NCBI RefSeq assembly: GCF_014235785.1
Contig: NZ_CP060137.1
Location: forward strand, 3,100,001-3,164,000
Length of the DNA: 64,000 nucleotides
From: Bacillus sp. PAMC26568
GTDB lineage: Bacteria > Bacillota > Bacilli > Bacillales > Bacillaceae
Direction: 5' to 3'
A program made the translations under genes and the position numbers. The notes beneath the pieces are model-generated. The model had not been told where the DNA came from. It saw only the letters and a list, made by a program, of their open reading frames with translations, and did no database searches. Positions within the stretch are counted from its first letter, which is position 1; each line of letters begins with the position of its first letter. Shown here piece by piece: positions 26,500-35,733 of this stretch.

Positions 26500-27498
26500 T
26501 TATTTCATTGAAGCTGTCATTAACTTGGCTCTGCTATCCTGTAGCCAGCAGTCCACATGATGCTCTTTGCTTAAATCTGCTGTATACGGGTAGACACGAT
26601 CACACACTTCCATTGTATACTCGCATCTTGCCGCAAAGGGGCATCCCACTGGAGGCGAGAATAAGTCAGGCGGAGATCCGGCAATTGGAACGAGCTCTGC
26701 TTCTTCGATATCTAAACGAGGAATGGATCGTAAAAGCCCTTTTGTATAAGGATGCTGAGGACGATAGAAGATTTCTCTTCTTGTGCCAGCCTCGACAATT
26801 TTCCCCGCATACATGACCGCGACCCTGTCTGCTACTTGTGCGACGACTCCAAGATCATGAGTTATTAAGATAATTGATACGCTTGTCTTCTTTTGAATGT
26901 CTCTGAATAGATCGAGAATTTGCGCTTGAATGGTCACATCGAGTGCGGTTGTAGGTTCATCAGCAATCAGTACCTCCGGTTCACAAACGAGCGCCATTGC
27001 AATGACAATCCGCTGTCTCATCCCTCCGCTGAATTGATGCGGATACTGCTTCAAGCGGGCTTTGGGACTTGGAATGCCAACTAAGTTCATCATCTCGAGC
27101 GCTTTTTGTTTCGCTATTTCTTTTGATACTTTTTCGTGCTGCTGTATGCCTTCCATAATTTGATCCCCAATTGTAAGGGTTGGGTTCAATGCAGTCATCG
27201 GATCCTGAAAAATCATGGAGATATCTGCTCCGCGCAGCTTTCTTAACTCTGGTTCTTTTAATTTTGTAACGTCCTTCCCCTTAAAAAGAATGGAGCCGGA
27301 ATCAATTTTACCTGGAGGCTCAGGGATCAGCCGCATAATGCTCTGAGACGTCACACTTTTGCCGCAGCCAGACTCGCCGACGATCGCCAATGTTTCACCT
27401 TTATTCAGATCAAAGGATACTCCCCGAACTGCTTTTACCTCTCCTCCATACGTTTGAAAGGAAACGTGAAGGTCTTTTACTTCAAGTACTTTCCCCAT
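26500..27498 (-). CDS. dppD: Dipeptide ABC transporter ATP-binding protein DppD
   Basis: A 332-residue OppD-type ATPase. Walker A GESGCGKS, signature FSGGMRQR, Walker B VLIADEPTTALDV and a C-terminal oligopeptide-transporter domain with CPFAARC. It pairs with YkfD to power DppBC. It starts at 27498, after GGAGGTAATCATC and 5 bp after dppC. Confidence 0.92.
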   Translation of the reverse strand: MGKVLEVKDLHVSFQTYGGEVKAVRGVSFDLNKGETLAIVGESGCGKSVTSQSIMRLIPEPPGKIDSGSILFKGKDVTKLKEPELRKLRGADISMIFQDPMTALNPTLTIGDQIMEGIQQHEKVSKEIAKQKALEMMNLVGIPSPKARLKQYPHQFSGGMRQRIVIAMALVCEPEVLIADEPTTALDVTIQAQILDLFRDIQKKTSVSIILITHDLGVVAQVADRVAVMYAGKIVEAGTRREIFYRPQHPYTKGLLRSIPRLDIEEAELVPIAGSPPDLFSPPVGCPFAARCEYTMEVCDRVYPYTADLSKEHHVDCWLQDSRAKLMTASMK

Positions 27499-27503
27499 GA
27501 TGA

Positions 27504-28457
27504 TTACCTCCTTAGCTTTGGATCAAGCGCATCCTGCAATCCGTCTCCAAGAACGTTAAATGCAAACATCGTCAGAGAAATACAAAGAGCAGGAAAAAAG
27601 AGGCGCCACCAATGTCCTGTTAAAATCGTTGAAAGGGCATCACTTGCCATCACACCCCAGCTTGCAAAGGGTGCCTGTATTCCAAGTCCTAAAAAACTTA
27701 GAAAGGCTTCGGCAAAAATAGCGGATGGAACAGTTAATGTGATCTGAACAATAATTGGTCCCATCGTGTTTGGAATTAAATTTTTCCGGATAATACGGGA
27801 TGTCTTTGTTCCAAAGGACTTAGATGCATGGACGAATTCATAGTTTTTGATTTGGAGGACCTGCCCCCTTACAATCCGGGCCATGCCGATCCAGCCTGTC
27901 ACAGTCAAAGCGACAATGATTGTAAATAAGCCTGGACCCATTACTACCATGAGCAATATAACAACAAGCAAATACGGAAGTCCGTACAGCACTTCAACGA
28001 CACGCATCATGAAATGATCTACTTTTCCTCCTTTATAGCCTGCAATTCCTCCATAGATAATCCCGATAACAAAATCAATCAAAGCTGCAATGGCTGCTAC
28101 AAAAAGGGATATTCGAGCCCCATACCATGTTCTTGTGAAAACATCCCGGCCCAGTTCATCTGTTCCAAACCAGTATTTTGCTGAAGGAGGCAGATTTTGA
28201 TCAGTTAGGACTTGTGTTCTGACAGAGTGGGGTGAGATGATTGGACCAAAAATGGCCATAAACGTAATAAAGATAAGAAAGAGCAAGCCAGTCATTGCCA
28301 GCTTATTTTTACGAAGTCTTCTCCAGGCATCATGCCAGTAAGAAAGACTCGGTCTGACAACGGCCTCGGCATCCTGCTTGTCCCTGCTTTTCGGGGCAAA
28401 CCAATTGTCTGGGATATCCCGGGAAGGATTTGGATCATGCTGTTTTCGGAGCTCCAT
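27504..28457 (-). CDS. dppC: Dipeptide ABC transporter permease DppC
   Basis: A 317-residue membrane protein with an N-terminal cytoplasmic tail, an OppC_N segment (HDAWRRLRKNKLAMTGL) and a BPD_transp_1 core with the EAA loop HASKSFGTKTSRIIRKNLIP. The start ATG overlaps the dppB stop by one base (TAATG), which indicates coupled translation. It forms the channel with DppB. Confidence 0.92.
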   Translation of the reverse strand: MELRKQHDPNPSRDIPDNWFAPKSRDKQDAEAVVRPSLSYWHDAWRRLRKNKLAMTGLLFLIFITFMAIFGPIISPHSVRTQVLTDQNLPPSAKYWFGTDELGRDVFTRTWYGARISLFVAAIAALIDFVIGIIYGGIAGYKGGKVDHFMMRVVEVLYGLPYLLVVILLMVVMGPGLFTIIVALTVTGWIGMARIVRGQVLQIKNYEFVHASKSFGTKTSRIIRKNLIPNTMGPIIVQITLTVPSAIFAEAFLSFLGLGIQAPFASWGVMASDALSTILTGHWWRLFFPALCISLTMFAFNVLGDGLQDALDPKLRR

Positions 28458-29389
28458 TATCTTCCCTCCCTTTTATGTAATTGAATTCTCGGATCTAGAA
28501 TTCCGTATGCAATATCGACCAGGAACAGCATGATGATCAAGATCGTGCTGTAAAAAACGGTTGTTCCCATTATGACCGGGTAATCCCTTGAACCAATACT
28601 CTCTATAAAATATTTGCCCATTCCCGGTATGGCAAAGATTTTTTCAATCACAAAGGTACCTGTCAGGATGCTTGCTGCAAGTGTTCCAAGAACGGTGACA
28701 ACTGGAAGCAGCGCGTTTCTGAGTGCATGCTTAAACACGATTTTCACAGGTGAAAGTCCTTTTGCACGTGCTGTCCGAATGTAATCCTGAGTCAGCACTT
28801 CAAGCATGCTGGAACGCGTCAGACGGGCAATGATCGCCATCGGCCCCGTTGCAAGCGCCAAAGTAGGCAGTATCATATGCATCGGGCTCGACCAAGTCGC
28901 TGCAGGCAGAATTTTTAAATTGACAGCCAGATTTTGAATTAAAAGTGTCGCCATGATAAAGTTCGGAACGGAAATGCCGAGCACCGCGATAGTCATTGCT
29001 AAATAATCAATGAATCCGTTGTGGCGGAGTGCTGCAATGACCCCAAGCGTAATCCCTGAGAAAACAGCGACAGCAAGAGTTACGATTCCTAGCTCAAATG
29101 AAACCGGAAAGCCGCGTCCAAGCAATTCATTTACAGTTTGTGAAGACTTTTTAATTGAAGGTCCAAAATCGAATGTAACAAGTGATTTTATGTACATCGC
29201 GTATTGCACTGGCAGCGGTTCATCTAAATGGTAAAAGGCTTCAAGATTCCGCTGAACCGCTTCGCTTGTCCCGCGCTCTTCGTTAAAAGGAGAACCTGGA
29301 ATTGTATGCATTAGGACAAACGTCAATGTAATGATCAGCCAAAGCGTTAATATCATGGAAAGCAGACGTTTAAATAGATATGTATTCAT
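28457..29389 (-). CDS. dppB: Dipeptide ABC transporter permease DppB
   Basis: A 310-residue membrane protein of the OppB type. The N-terminal helix is followed by the TIPGSPF stretch and a transport core with the EAA loop RTARAKGLSPVKIVFKHALR. It lies between dppA (13 bp away) and dppC (1-bp overlap). Confidence 0.92.
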   Translation of the reverse strand: MNTYLFKRLLSMILTLWLIITLTFVLMHTIPGSPFNEERGTSEAVQRNLEAFYHLDEPLPVQYAMYIKSLVTFDFGPSIKKSSQTVNELLGRGFPVSFELGIVTLAVAVFSGITLGVIAALRHNGFIDYLAMTIAVLGISVPNFIMATLLIQNLAVNLKILPAATWSSPMHMILPTLALATGPMAIIARLTRSSMLEVLTQDYIRTARAKGLSPVKIVFKHALRNALLPVVTVLGTLAASILTGTFVIEKIFAIPGMGKYFIESIGSRDYPVIMGTTVFYSTILIIMLFLVDIAYGILDPRIQLHKREGR

Positions 29390-29402
29390 CGTTTCTCACT
29401 TC

Positions 29403-30227
29403 CTAACAGAATGTCGTTCTCATTGCCAGTTCCGTCATGACAAGCATCGCCCGATACGCTTCCAGAATGTCTTTTGCCTGGAAGCTGACAATCGTGGTGT
29501 TCTCTACAAGCTCTGTTCCCGGCATTAACGCTGCCCATTCAGCTTGTCCATAGTTGGCAAACTCGATGGATAACAGCGGATGATCTGGTGGAGTGAGCGG
29601 TTTTACAAGTTCTTTATTTTTGATGGCAATAGCCGTTTTCTCTCTTAGAAGCTCTCCTGCTTTTACAGGTGTAAGTGATTTAACAGTTGAGCGTGAAATG
29701 GTTTCTTTTACTACCGCAGTTGTCACATTAGGAATTAACGCTTCTGCTTCAAGAGCCGCTCTGTCATCGCCGGCAACCATCAAAACTGGCACCCCGTGAT
29801 ATCCTGCCACATAAGCATTAAAGCCTAGTTCTCCTACGGCAACATCATTTATGCAGATCTCCCGAACCCCAAAAATCATTGTATGTGACATCACACCCAT
29901 TTTCGAAGCACGCGCATGATACCCGACAAATATTGCGCCATAAAATGTGTCATCAAGTCCCTGAACCATGGAATATGGTTTAACATCTCCAGTTATAAGC
30001 TGGGTTTCAGGATGGAGCCTTTCAATCAGCAGATTGTTCATTTTTGAATGACTGTCATTGACAATCACTTCTGAAGCTCCTTGATGAAAAGCAGATTCAA
30101 TCACATAATTTGCTTCATCCGTCATAATCTGACGGCCCCGCTCATAATTATGCCTGGATGAATTCACGTGAGTCTCATCTGCTAGTCCAGTGATTCCTTC
30201 CATGTCTACTGAGACATATACCTTCAC
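29403..30227 (-). CDS. dppA: D-aminopeptidase DppA (M55)
   Basis: A 274-residue, self-compartmentalising zinc D-aminopeptidase, the same length as the B. subtilis enzyme, whose decamer cleaves D-Ala-D-Ala-type peptides. The metal-binding SVDMEGITG motif (Asp, Glu) opens the protein, and further ligands fall in the VNDSHSKMNN and VGYHARA stretches. The start is GTG at 30227, downstream of AGGGGG. It is the first gene of the dpp-ykf operon, and a CodY-type box lies 25 bp upstream. Confidence 0.92.
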   Translation of the reverse strand: MKVYVSVDMEGITGLADETHVNSSRHNYERGRQIMTDEANYVIESAFHQGASEVIVNDSHSKMNNLLIERLHPETQLITGDVKPYSMVQGLDDTFYGAIFVGYHARASKMGVMSHTMIFGVREICINDVAVGELGFNAYVAGYHGVPVLMVAGDDRAALEAEALIPNVTTAVVKETISRSTVKSLTPVKAGELLREKTAIAIKNKELVKPLTPPDHPLLSIEFANYGQAEWAALMPGTELVENTTIVSFQAKDILEAYRAMLVMTELAMRTTFC

Positions 30228-30251
30228 CCAAATTCCCCCTGTTATATTTCT

Positions 30252-30266
30252 AATTTTCTTAAAATT
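30252..30266. promoter_or_regulatory. CodY-like operator upstream of dppA
   Basis: AATTTTCTTAAAATT matches the 15-base CodY consensus AATTTTCWGAAAATT with a single mismatch. In B. subtilis the dpp operon is repressed by CodY in rich medium, so this is the expected control site. It lies between the promoter region and the dppA start. Confidence 0.7.
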
Positions 30267-30658
30267 ATAAATTAAATATCATTACTTTACAATAACTTTT
30301 ACATAAAAATACACACACCCGAATAGATTGACTGATATTTACATGGATATTAAGACCTAAATATTCCTGTATATTGAATTAACAATAAGAAAATCATCCC
30401 GTCTTCTAAGTGGGTTAATAGAGTAATAGAAGGACTTTTTCAAGGAGAAAAAACTGACAATAATAGTCATAATACGAGCAAAAACCCTTTATTTACAAAG
30501 GGTTTTAAGTGGATTACATTTAAAGCGTTACTTGAGTAAGATGAAAACCATATCAAAATCCCGATGAAATTACTTTGTTAATCCTTTACAATTTCTTATT
30601 TAAATGAAAACAGTTATTTAGACTCCCTGCCTATTTATCATGCATAAGCTTCGGTCAA
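30267..30658. other. Intergenic region with a possible gene remnant
   Basis: The first 100 bp should carry the dpp promoter. At 30411-30539 a frame on the plus strand reads about 42 codons to a TAA (WVNRVIEGLFQGEK, then NPLFTKGFKWITFK) without a start or ribosome site, so it may be a decayed gene tail. Inside it, AAAACCCTTT and AAAGGGTTTT (30481-30506) form a 10-bp hairpin. I do not recognise the family. Confidence 0.35.
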
Positions 30659-31072
30659 CTAAATAATTTCTTCATCACGAATTATTTTAAACGTCCCAGT
30701 TCCTTTTGCTAATAAACGACCGGTGGAATCATTGATTTCCCCTTCTAAAAAAGCAAGCTTATAACCAAGCTGCAGCACTTTTGCTTCCGCAAAAATATCA
30801 CCTTCTGAAATGCCGGCAAGGTATTGCGTGCTTAAATTTACTGTCATGCATTTAGTTTTTGTAATGGAACGGAGGAGCATGCCCTGAGCATAATCGAGCA
30901 TCGTTGCATGCACGCCTCCATGCAGGGTTCCGTTTGCATTCAGAACGTACTCTTTGATTGTGAGCTTAATTTTTACGGCATTCTCCTCAAAATGCAGAAT
31001 CTCAATTCCCATATGATTAAAAAAGGGACTGACTTCAAAGCTTTCCCGAATATCCTGAACAAGAATGGCCAC
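30659..31072 (-). CDS. PaaI-type hotdog thioesterase
   Basis: A 137-residue single-domain hotdog protein. The active-site region is NGTLHGGVHATMLDYAQG near residues 47-64, with the HGG motif and acidic residue of PaaI thioesterases. It would hydrolyse acyl-CoA thioesters. The start is GTG at 31072, after AAAGGAAG. It is co-directional with the beta-oxidation operon but separated from it by 281 bp filled by a MITE-like repeat, so it was probably the last gene of that operon before the insertion. Confidence 0.82.
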   Translation of the reverse strand: MAILVQDIRESFEVSPFFNHMGIEILHFEENAVKIKLTIKEYVLNANGTLHGGVHATMLDYAQGMLLRSITKTKCMTVNLSTQYLAGISEGDIFAEAKVLQLGYKLAFLEGEINDSTGRLLAKGTGTFKIIRDEEII

Positions 31073-31091
31073 ATGCGTTCTTCCTTTCTTA

Positions 31092-31315
31092 TTGGCTGTG
31101 TTCGCAATTGATTGTTGTTTTTGGTTATTAATCGTACCCGTAGATTTCCGCTGCAGGCACTTGCTTTCAGCAGGGAGGGATGGGAGCCTCCTCAGCTATA
31201 TCTGTGGGTTCTTTCCATTCCCCACCCAGCAGGAGTCAAGTGCTTTTCGCTACAATCCACTAAAGGTTTTAACCATTTTTTTCTAAAATGCAGCAAACTT
31301 TACGAAAAGAGCCTT
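31092..31315. repeat. MITE-like dispersed repeat, copy 3 (full length)
   Basis: Outer inverted ends TGGCTGTGTTCGCA and TACGAAAAGAGCC, then TAGATTTCCGCTGCAGGCAC, a longer loop with GGGAGGGATGGGAGCCTCC and CACCCAGCAGGAGTCAAGTG, and the closing CAATCCA. It is the longest of three copies (others at 8227 and 9266). It lies between two genes of the fatty-acid operon. No coding capacity. Confidence 0.78.
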
Positions 31316-31344
31316 TCTAAAAGATTGCAGCAAACTTTTAGAAA
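31314..31344. terminator. Hairpin after the enoyl-CoA hydratase gene
   Basis: TTTCTAAAAG and CTTTTAGAAA form a perfect 10-bp stem 10 bp after the stop codon on the minus strand, but there is no T-tract. It is either a weak terminator or an mRNA-stabilising hairpin. Confidence 0.45.
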
Positions 31345-31353
31345 AGGGACTCC

Positions 31354-32136
31354 TTATTTGGAAGTAAACTGAGGTTTTCTTTTTTCTAAAAAAGCAGCTG
31401 TCCCTTCATTTTTATCATTCGTTGAAAAAAGAACAGCCTGGGCCAGTTTTTCAATTACAAGTCCTGTTTTTTGATCAGCATCAAATCCCGCATGGACGGC
31501 AAGCTTGGCGAGTTTTACCGCAAGAGGACCTTTTGAAAGAATTTGTCTCGCTGCTTCCTTTGTTTTTTCCTGCAATTCTCCGACTCCTGCAATCTCTGAA
31601 ACCAGTCCGATTCGGTACGCTTCCTTCGCATCAATGATTTTCCCTCTTAAAATCATGTCCATTGCGACGCCTTTTCCGACTAGCCTTGCAAGTCGCTGTG
31701 TTCCGCCGGCACTTGGTATGATGGATAAATTCAGCTCTGGCAGTCCGAATTTAGCGTTTTCCGAAGCAATCCGGATGTCACATGCCATCGCAAGTTCGCA
31801 GCCTCCGCCAAGTGCAAATCCATTCACCATGGCGATTGTTGGTTTGTCGTATGCTTCTATGTAATCATAAACCTGCTGCATGCCCCCGCGGTTAAGGACA
31901 TCCAGTGCGGTTCTTGATTGAAGCTGCCCGATATCAGCGCCTGCAGCGAAAGATTTATCGCCGCTTCCCGTAAAGACGACACAACCGGTCTCATTATCTG
32001 CTGCAAGGATTTCTAAAGCTTCCATTATTTCATTTAACGTTTCTTTGTTTAAGGCATTTCGAAGCTCCGGGCGATTGATGACAAGATAAGCAAGGCCATC
32101 TGATTTTCTGATCTCAATATTTGCAAAAGCGTTCAT
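31354..32136 (-). CDS. Enoyl-CoA hydratase/isomerase (crotonase)
   Basis: A 260-residue crotonase that hydrates 2-enoyl-CoA in beta-oxidation. The oxyanion-hole block is SFAAGADIGQ and the helix ALGGGCELAMACD. The two catalytic glutamates are expected in GCELAMACD and PELNLSIIPSAGGTQRL, and both are present. The start at 32136 follows AAAAGGAGC. It lies 6 bp after a hotdog thioesterase gene in the operon. Confidence 0.9.
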   Translation of the reverse strand: MNAFANIEIRKSDGLAYLVINRPELRNALNKETLNEIMEALEILAADNETGCVVFTGSGDKSFAAGADIGQLQSRTALDVLNRGGMQQVYDYIEAYDKPTIAMVNGFALGGGCELAMACDIRIASENAKFGLPELNLSIIPSAGGTQRLARLVGKGVAMDMILRGKIIDAKEAYRIGLVSEIAGVGELQEKTKEAARQILSKGPLAVKLAKLAVHAGFDADQKTGLVIEKLAQAVLFSTNDKNEGTAAFLEKRKPQFTSK

Positions 32137-32142
32137 CTTTCT

Positions 32143-32523
32143 TCAGCTCCTTTTTAGCAATTTAAAGTCTGCCTGGCTTTTTGCAATCAAAGTTTGGTTT
32201 TCATCATAAACCCAGCCTTCAGCAGATGCCATGCCCTCAAAACAGTTCGTCACTTTAGCCCTGCATATTAAAGAGGACTTGACAGCCGCATCAAAAATGG
32301 TTGTATTTAATACAATTGTTGCAGACGGAGCACCTCCAGCATTAGATGCAGCTGTACCCATGGCAATATCAAGCATCGTATAAAAAATGCCGCTTCCAAT
32401 CGTTTGAGGATCAGCAAGATGTTCCTTCTCGATCAGGGCGGAAATGATAATCTCTTCTCCTTGATTCTGCTCCCTCTGCAGGGACAAATGTTCAAAAAAT
32501 GAAGAATGCATAATATCCAGCAT
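32143..32523 (-). CDS. Hotdog-fold thioesterase
   Basis: A 126-residue single-domain hotdog protein. The TIGSGIFYTMLDIAMGTAAS stretch takes the place of the PaaI active-site helix, and VLNTTIFDAAVKSS forms the central strand. The usual HGG is replaced by GSG, so its activity may differ from the first thioesterase. It is embedded in the operon between thiolase and enoyl-CoA hydratase. It probably releases or edits acyl-CoA intermediates. Confidence 0.75.
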   Translation of the reverse strand: MLDIMHSSFFEHLSLQREQNQGEEIIISALIEKEHLADPQTIGSGIFYTMLDIAMGTAASNAGGAPSATIVLNTTIFDAAVKSSLICRAKVTNCFEGMASAEGWVYDENQTLIAKSQADFKLLKRS

Positions 32524-32545
32524 CTGACCCGCTCCCTTTTAGCTC

Positions 32546-33727
32546 TTATAAAAGTTCAATCATCATCGCCATTCCCTGTCCGCCACCGACACAAAGCGCG
32601 GCAACACCTATTTGTCGCTTGCTTCGCTTCATTTCATGGAGCAATGTTGTAACAATTCTTGCACCTGTTGCCCCCAGCGGATGACCAAGTGCGATGGCCC
32701 CGCCATTTACATTCACCTTCGATTGATCAAGCCCCAATTCTCTGATCACAGCTAATGCTTGAGATGCAAAAGCTTCATTCAATTCAAAGAGATCAATATC
32801 ATCGATGTTTTTCTTCGTTCTTTCGAGCAGTTTTTTTACAGCAGGTACCGGACCGATTCCCATCACTTCAGGGGAAACACCAGCTGCTGCCCAGTCTATT
32901 ACTCTTGCAAGCGGCTTAATCTTCAGTTCATTCGCTTTGCTTTCAGTCATCAGAACTAGAGCTGCAGCCCCGTCATTTCGTCCGCATGCATTTCCGGCGG
33001 TAACGGTTCCTGATTTCCTGAAAGCAGGTTTTAATTGTGCTAACTTTTCATAGGTTGTATCCGGACGAGGATGCTCATCTGTATTAAAAATGGTTGAGCC
33101 TTTTTTATGAGGAACTTCGATTGGAACAATTTCATCCTGAAAAAGCTGATTTTGATTCGCATGTTCTGTCCGTTTTTGGCTTTCCAGAGCAAATTGATCT
33201 TGATCTTCCCGGGAAATTTGATATTTCTCTGCTACATTTTCAGCGGTCATTCCCATTCCCAGATGCTCGCCGTACGTTTCCTTTGGCTGCTGTCCATTTT
33301 CTTTATTGGAATCTACTAAATGGGCAGCGTCTCCTCCAAATCGGGAACCACGCAAATATATCGGAGAGAGACTCATATTTTCAGTTCCTCCGGCCACAAC
33401 GATTTCCGCTTGTCCTGACTGAATTTGCTGAACAGCAGAAGCAATGGCCTGCATGCCTGATGCACAAAGCCGATTAATGGAAAAGGCAGGAACCGTTACA
33501 GGTACCCCGGCCCGCAGCGCTGCAACTCTGGCCACATTTGAGGCAAGAGTTGTTTGTCTGACTTCTCCTAAAATGACTTCATCCACTTGTTCTGCATTTA
33601 CATTTGCCCTAATAAGCGCTTCTTTTATTGCATAACTGGCCAAAAAACTCGCCTCAACATCTTTAAGCGCTCCGCCGTATCTGCCGATTGGTGTTCTGAC
33701 GGCACTTGCGATCACTATGTTTTCCAT
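32546..33727 (-). CDS. Acetyl-CoA C-acyltransferase (thiolase)
   Basis: A 393-residue thiolase that cleaves 3-ketoacyl-CoA. The acyl-accepting cysteine is C88 in NRLCASGMQ, and the C-terminal [10 protein letters not shown] and [10 protein letters not shown] carry the catalytic histidine and second cysteine. The length equals that of typical bacterial thiolases such as MmgA. It is 18 bp after the acyl-CoA dehydrogenase gene and starts after AGAGGGGAG. The operon context argues for degradation and not acetoacetyl-CoA synthesis. Confidence 0.92.
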   Translation of the reverse strand: MENIVIASAVRTPIGRYGGALKDVEASFLASYAIKEALIRANVNAEQVDEVILGEVRQTTLASNVARVAALRAGVPVTVPAFSINRLCASGMQAIASAVQQIQSGQAEIVVAGGTENMSLSPIYLRGSRFGGDAAHLVDSNKENGQQPKETYGEHLGMGMTAENVAEKYQISREDQDQFALESQKRTEHANQNQLFQDEIVPIEVPHKKGSTIFNTDEHPRPDTTYEKLAQLKPAFRKSGTVTAGNACGRNDGAAALVLMTESKANELKIKPLARVIDWAAAGVSPEVMGIGPVPAVKKLLERTKKNIDDIDLFELNEAFASQALAVIRELGLDQSKVNVNGGAIALGHPLGATGARIVTTLLHEMKRSKRQIGVAALCVGGGQGMAMMIELL

Positions 33728-33744
33728 TACATTCAGCTCCCCTC

Positions 33745-34893
33745 TTATTGATATTGCTTTTTCAATTGACCTGCAATGATGTTTTTCTGAATCTCTGAAG
33801 TACCTTCATATATTCTTGTAATCCTTGCATCCCGGAAAAACCGCTCAATCGGATAGTCAGCAATGTATCCGATTCCGCCGTGAACTTGAACCGCCTTATC
33901 CGCAACCCGGTTATAGACTTCAGAACCAAACAGCTTCAGCATCGCTGCCTCTTTAATCACCTTCATGCCTTCATCAACCATCCAGGCGACCCGATAGGTA
34001 AATGAGCGCAATGCCTCAATTTCCATCGCCATTTCAGCAATCATATGAGAGACTGCCTGATGTTCAAAAATAGGAACATTGAATTGAATCCGTTCATGCG
34101 AATAAATCATCGATAAATCCAATAGCTTCTGACATGATCCAAGATTGCGGGCAGCAAGACCTGCACGTCCATTTGCCAGGATCTTCAGCGCATTTACATA
34201 CCCCTGTCCTTCTTCTCCAAGAACATTTTCAGCCGGAACCTCACAATCTTCTAAAATAATTTCAGCTGAATGTGAACCTCGCAATCCCATTTTCTTCTCG
34301 ACAGCTCCCACTTGAAAGCCTGGAAAATTCTTTTCTACGATAAAAGAAGTTATGCCTTTTGCTCCGTTTTCAGGGTCAGTCACTGCCATCACAGTAAACA
34401 CATCTGCTTCGGTTGCATTTGTGATGTAATGCTTCGTCCCATTCAGAATGTATTTATCCCCTTTTTTCACAGCTTTCGTTTTTAGATTGGTCGCATTTGA
34501 GCCGGCACTAGGCTCCGTTAGGGCAAATGCACCGATTTTTTCTCCTTTCGCCATCGCAGGGAGGTATTTCTGCTTTTGTTCTTCATTTCCCATTTCAACG
34601 ATGCCTACCGTTCCAATCCCTGTATGCGCGCCAATCAGTGTCGTATATCCATTATGTGTTGCACCAATTTCTTCATATAAAGCACACTTGCCTACCATTC
34701 CAATCCCAAGTCCGCCGTATTGTTCAGGAATACTTAAACCGAAAAGACCAAGTTCCTTTGACATTTGAATGATTCGTTCAGGAATCGAGTTTGACTCCTC
34801 GATTTCCATCGCTGCTGCTTCAACCTCGGTCTGTACAAAATCACGGACATTCCGCTTTAAAAATTGAATATCTTCATCGAAATGAAAGTTCAT
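33745..34893 (-). CDS. Acyl-CoA dehydrogenase (second copy of the operon)
   Basis: A 382-residue FAD-dependent dehydrogenase. The FAD/substrate motifs [15 protein letters not shown] and KHYITNA are in the middle domain, and the C-terminal [16 protein letters not shown] holds the catalytic glutamate. It is clearly related to the first gene of the operon (39518-40666), so there was duplication with probable chain-length specialisation. It needs electron-transfer flavoprotein, which is not encoded here. Confidence 0.92.
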   Translation of the reverse strand: MNFHFDEDIQFLKRNVRDFVQTEVEAAAMEIEESNSIPERIIQMSKELGLFGLSIPEQYGGLGIGMVGKCALYEEIGATHNGYTTLIGAHTGIGTVGIVEMGNEEQKQKYLPAMAKGEKIGAFALTEPSAGSNATNLKTKAVKKGDKYILNGTKHYITNATEADVFTVMAVTDPENGAKGITSFIVEKNFPGFQVGAVEKKMGLRGSHSAEIILEDCEVPAENVLGEEGQGYVNALKILANGRAGLAARNLGSCQKLLDLSMIYSHERIQFNVPIFEHQAVSHMIAEMAMEIEALRSFTYRVAWMVDEGMKVIKEAAMLKLFGSEVYNRVADKAVQVHGGIGYIADYPIERFFRDARITRIYEGTSEIQKNIIAGQLKKQYQ

Positions 34894-34904
34894 GCGCTTG
34901 CCTC

Positions 34905-35723
34905 CTAGCTGTATTCATAAAATCCACGTCCGCTCTTTTTGCCAAGCCAGCCTGCTTTCACATATTTTACGAGAATCGGACAGGGCCGGAACTTCTCACC
35001 AAGTGTTTTGTAGAGATATTCCATATTCCGGAGCCTCGTATCGAGCCCGACTAAATCAGCAAGCTCGAGCGGCCCCATTGGATGATTCAACCCTAGCTTC
35101 ATCGCTTTATCGATATCCTGAACAGAACCCACGCCTTCCATCATCATCGTCATCGCCTCATTTCCGATCAGACAATTCATGCGGCTGACCGCAAAACCTG
35201 GGAACTCATTAATCTTTACGCATTCTTTTCCAATTGTTTCTCCAAATCGAAAGCAGGCATCAATCGTTTCTTCTGACGTTTCCAAGCCGCAAATGACTTC
35301 GATCAGCTTCATTTTTGGCACAGGGTTGAAAAAATGAAGCGCAATACATTGCTTTGGACGGCTCGTTTGGGCACCAATTTCAGTTGGACTCATCGTTGAC
35401 GTATTCGTGGCCAATATGGCAGATGGCTTTGCATAGCGATCTAACTCTTTGAAAACATTTATCTTGATTTCCATAATTTCGAGCACTGCTTCAATTATGA
35501 GATCTGCGTCTTTTGCTGCCTGCTTTAGATCTGTTGTATAAACGATTTGTGCGCCTGCTTCTGATTTTCCTGTCTTCTCGAATTGTCTGGCCACATAGGA
35601 GCGGCACCTATCCAGTGACTCTTCATGAATGTCCTGAACTACGACAGAAAAACCTGCAGCTGCACATGCATAGGCAATCCCGCGCCCCATTGTTCCTGCA
35701 CCAATAACACTTACGTTTTGCAC
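34905..35723 (-). CDS. 3-hydroxyacyl-CoA dehydrogenase, copy A
   Basis: A 272-residue NAD-dependent enzyme, single-function type. The Rossmann motif GAGTMGRGIA lies at residues 7-16, and the catalytic histidine in ALHFFNPVPKMKLIEV. The C-terminal dimerisation domain holds NHPMGPLELADLVGLD. The start is GTG at 35723, four bases after GAGGTGA. It is followed after 11 bp by the acyl-CoA dehydrogenase gene. It is a paralogue of the gene immediately upstream. Confidence 0.9.
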   Translation of the reverse strand: MQNVSVIGAGTMGRGIAYACAAAGFSVVVQDIHEESLDRCRSYVARQFEKTGKSEAGAQIVYTTDLKQAAKDADLIIEAVLEIMEIKINVFKELDRYAKPSAILATNTSTMSPTEIGAQTSRPKQCIALHFFNPVPKMKLIEVICGLETSEETIDACFRFGETIGKECVKINEFPGFAVSRMNCLIGNEAMTMMMEGVGSVQDIDKAMKLGLNHPMGPLELADLVGLDTRLRNMEYLYKTLGEKFRPCPILVKYVKAGWLGKKSGRGFYEYS

Positions 35724-35733
35724 AAAATCACCT

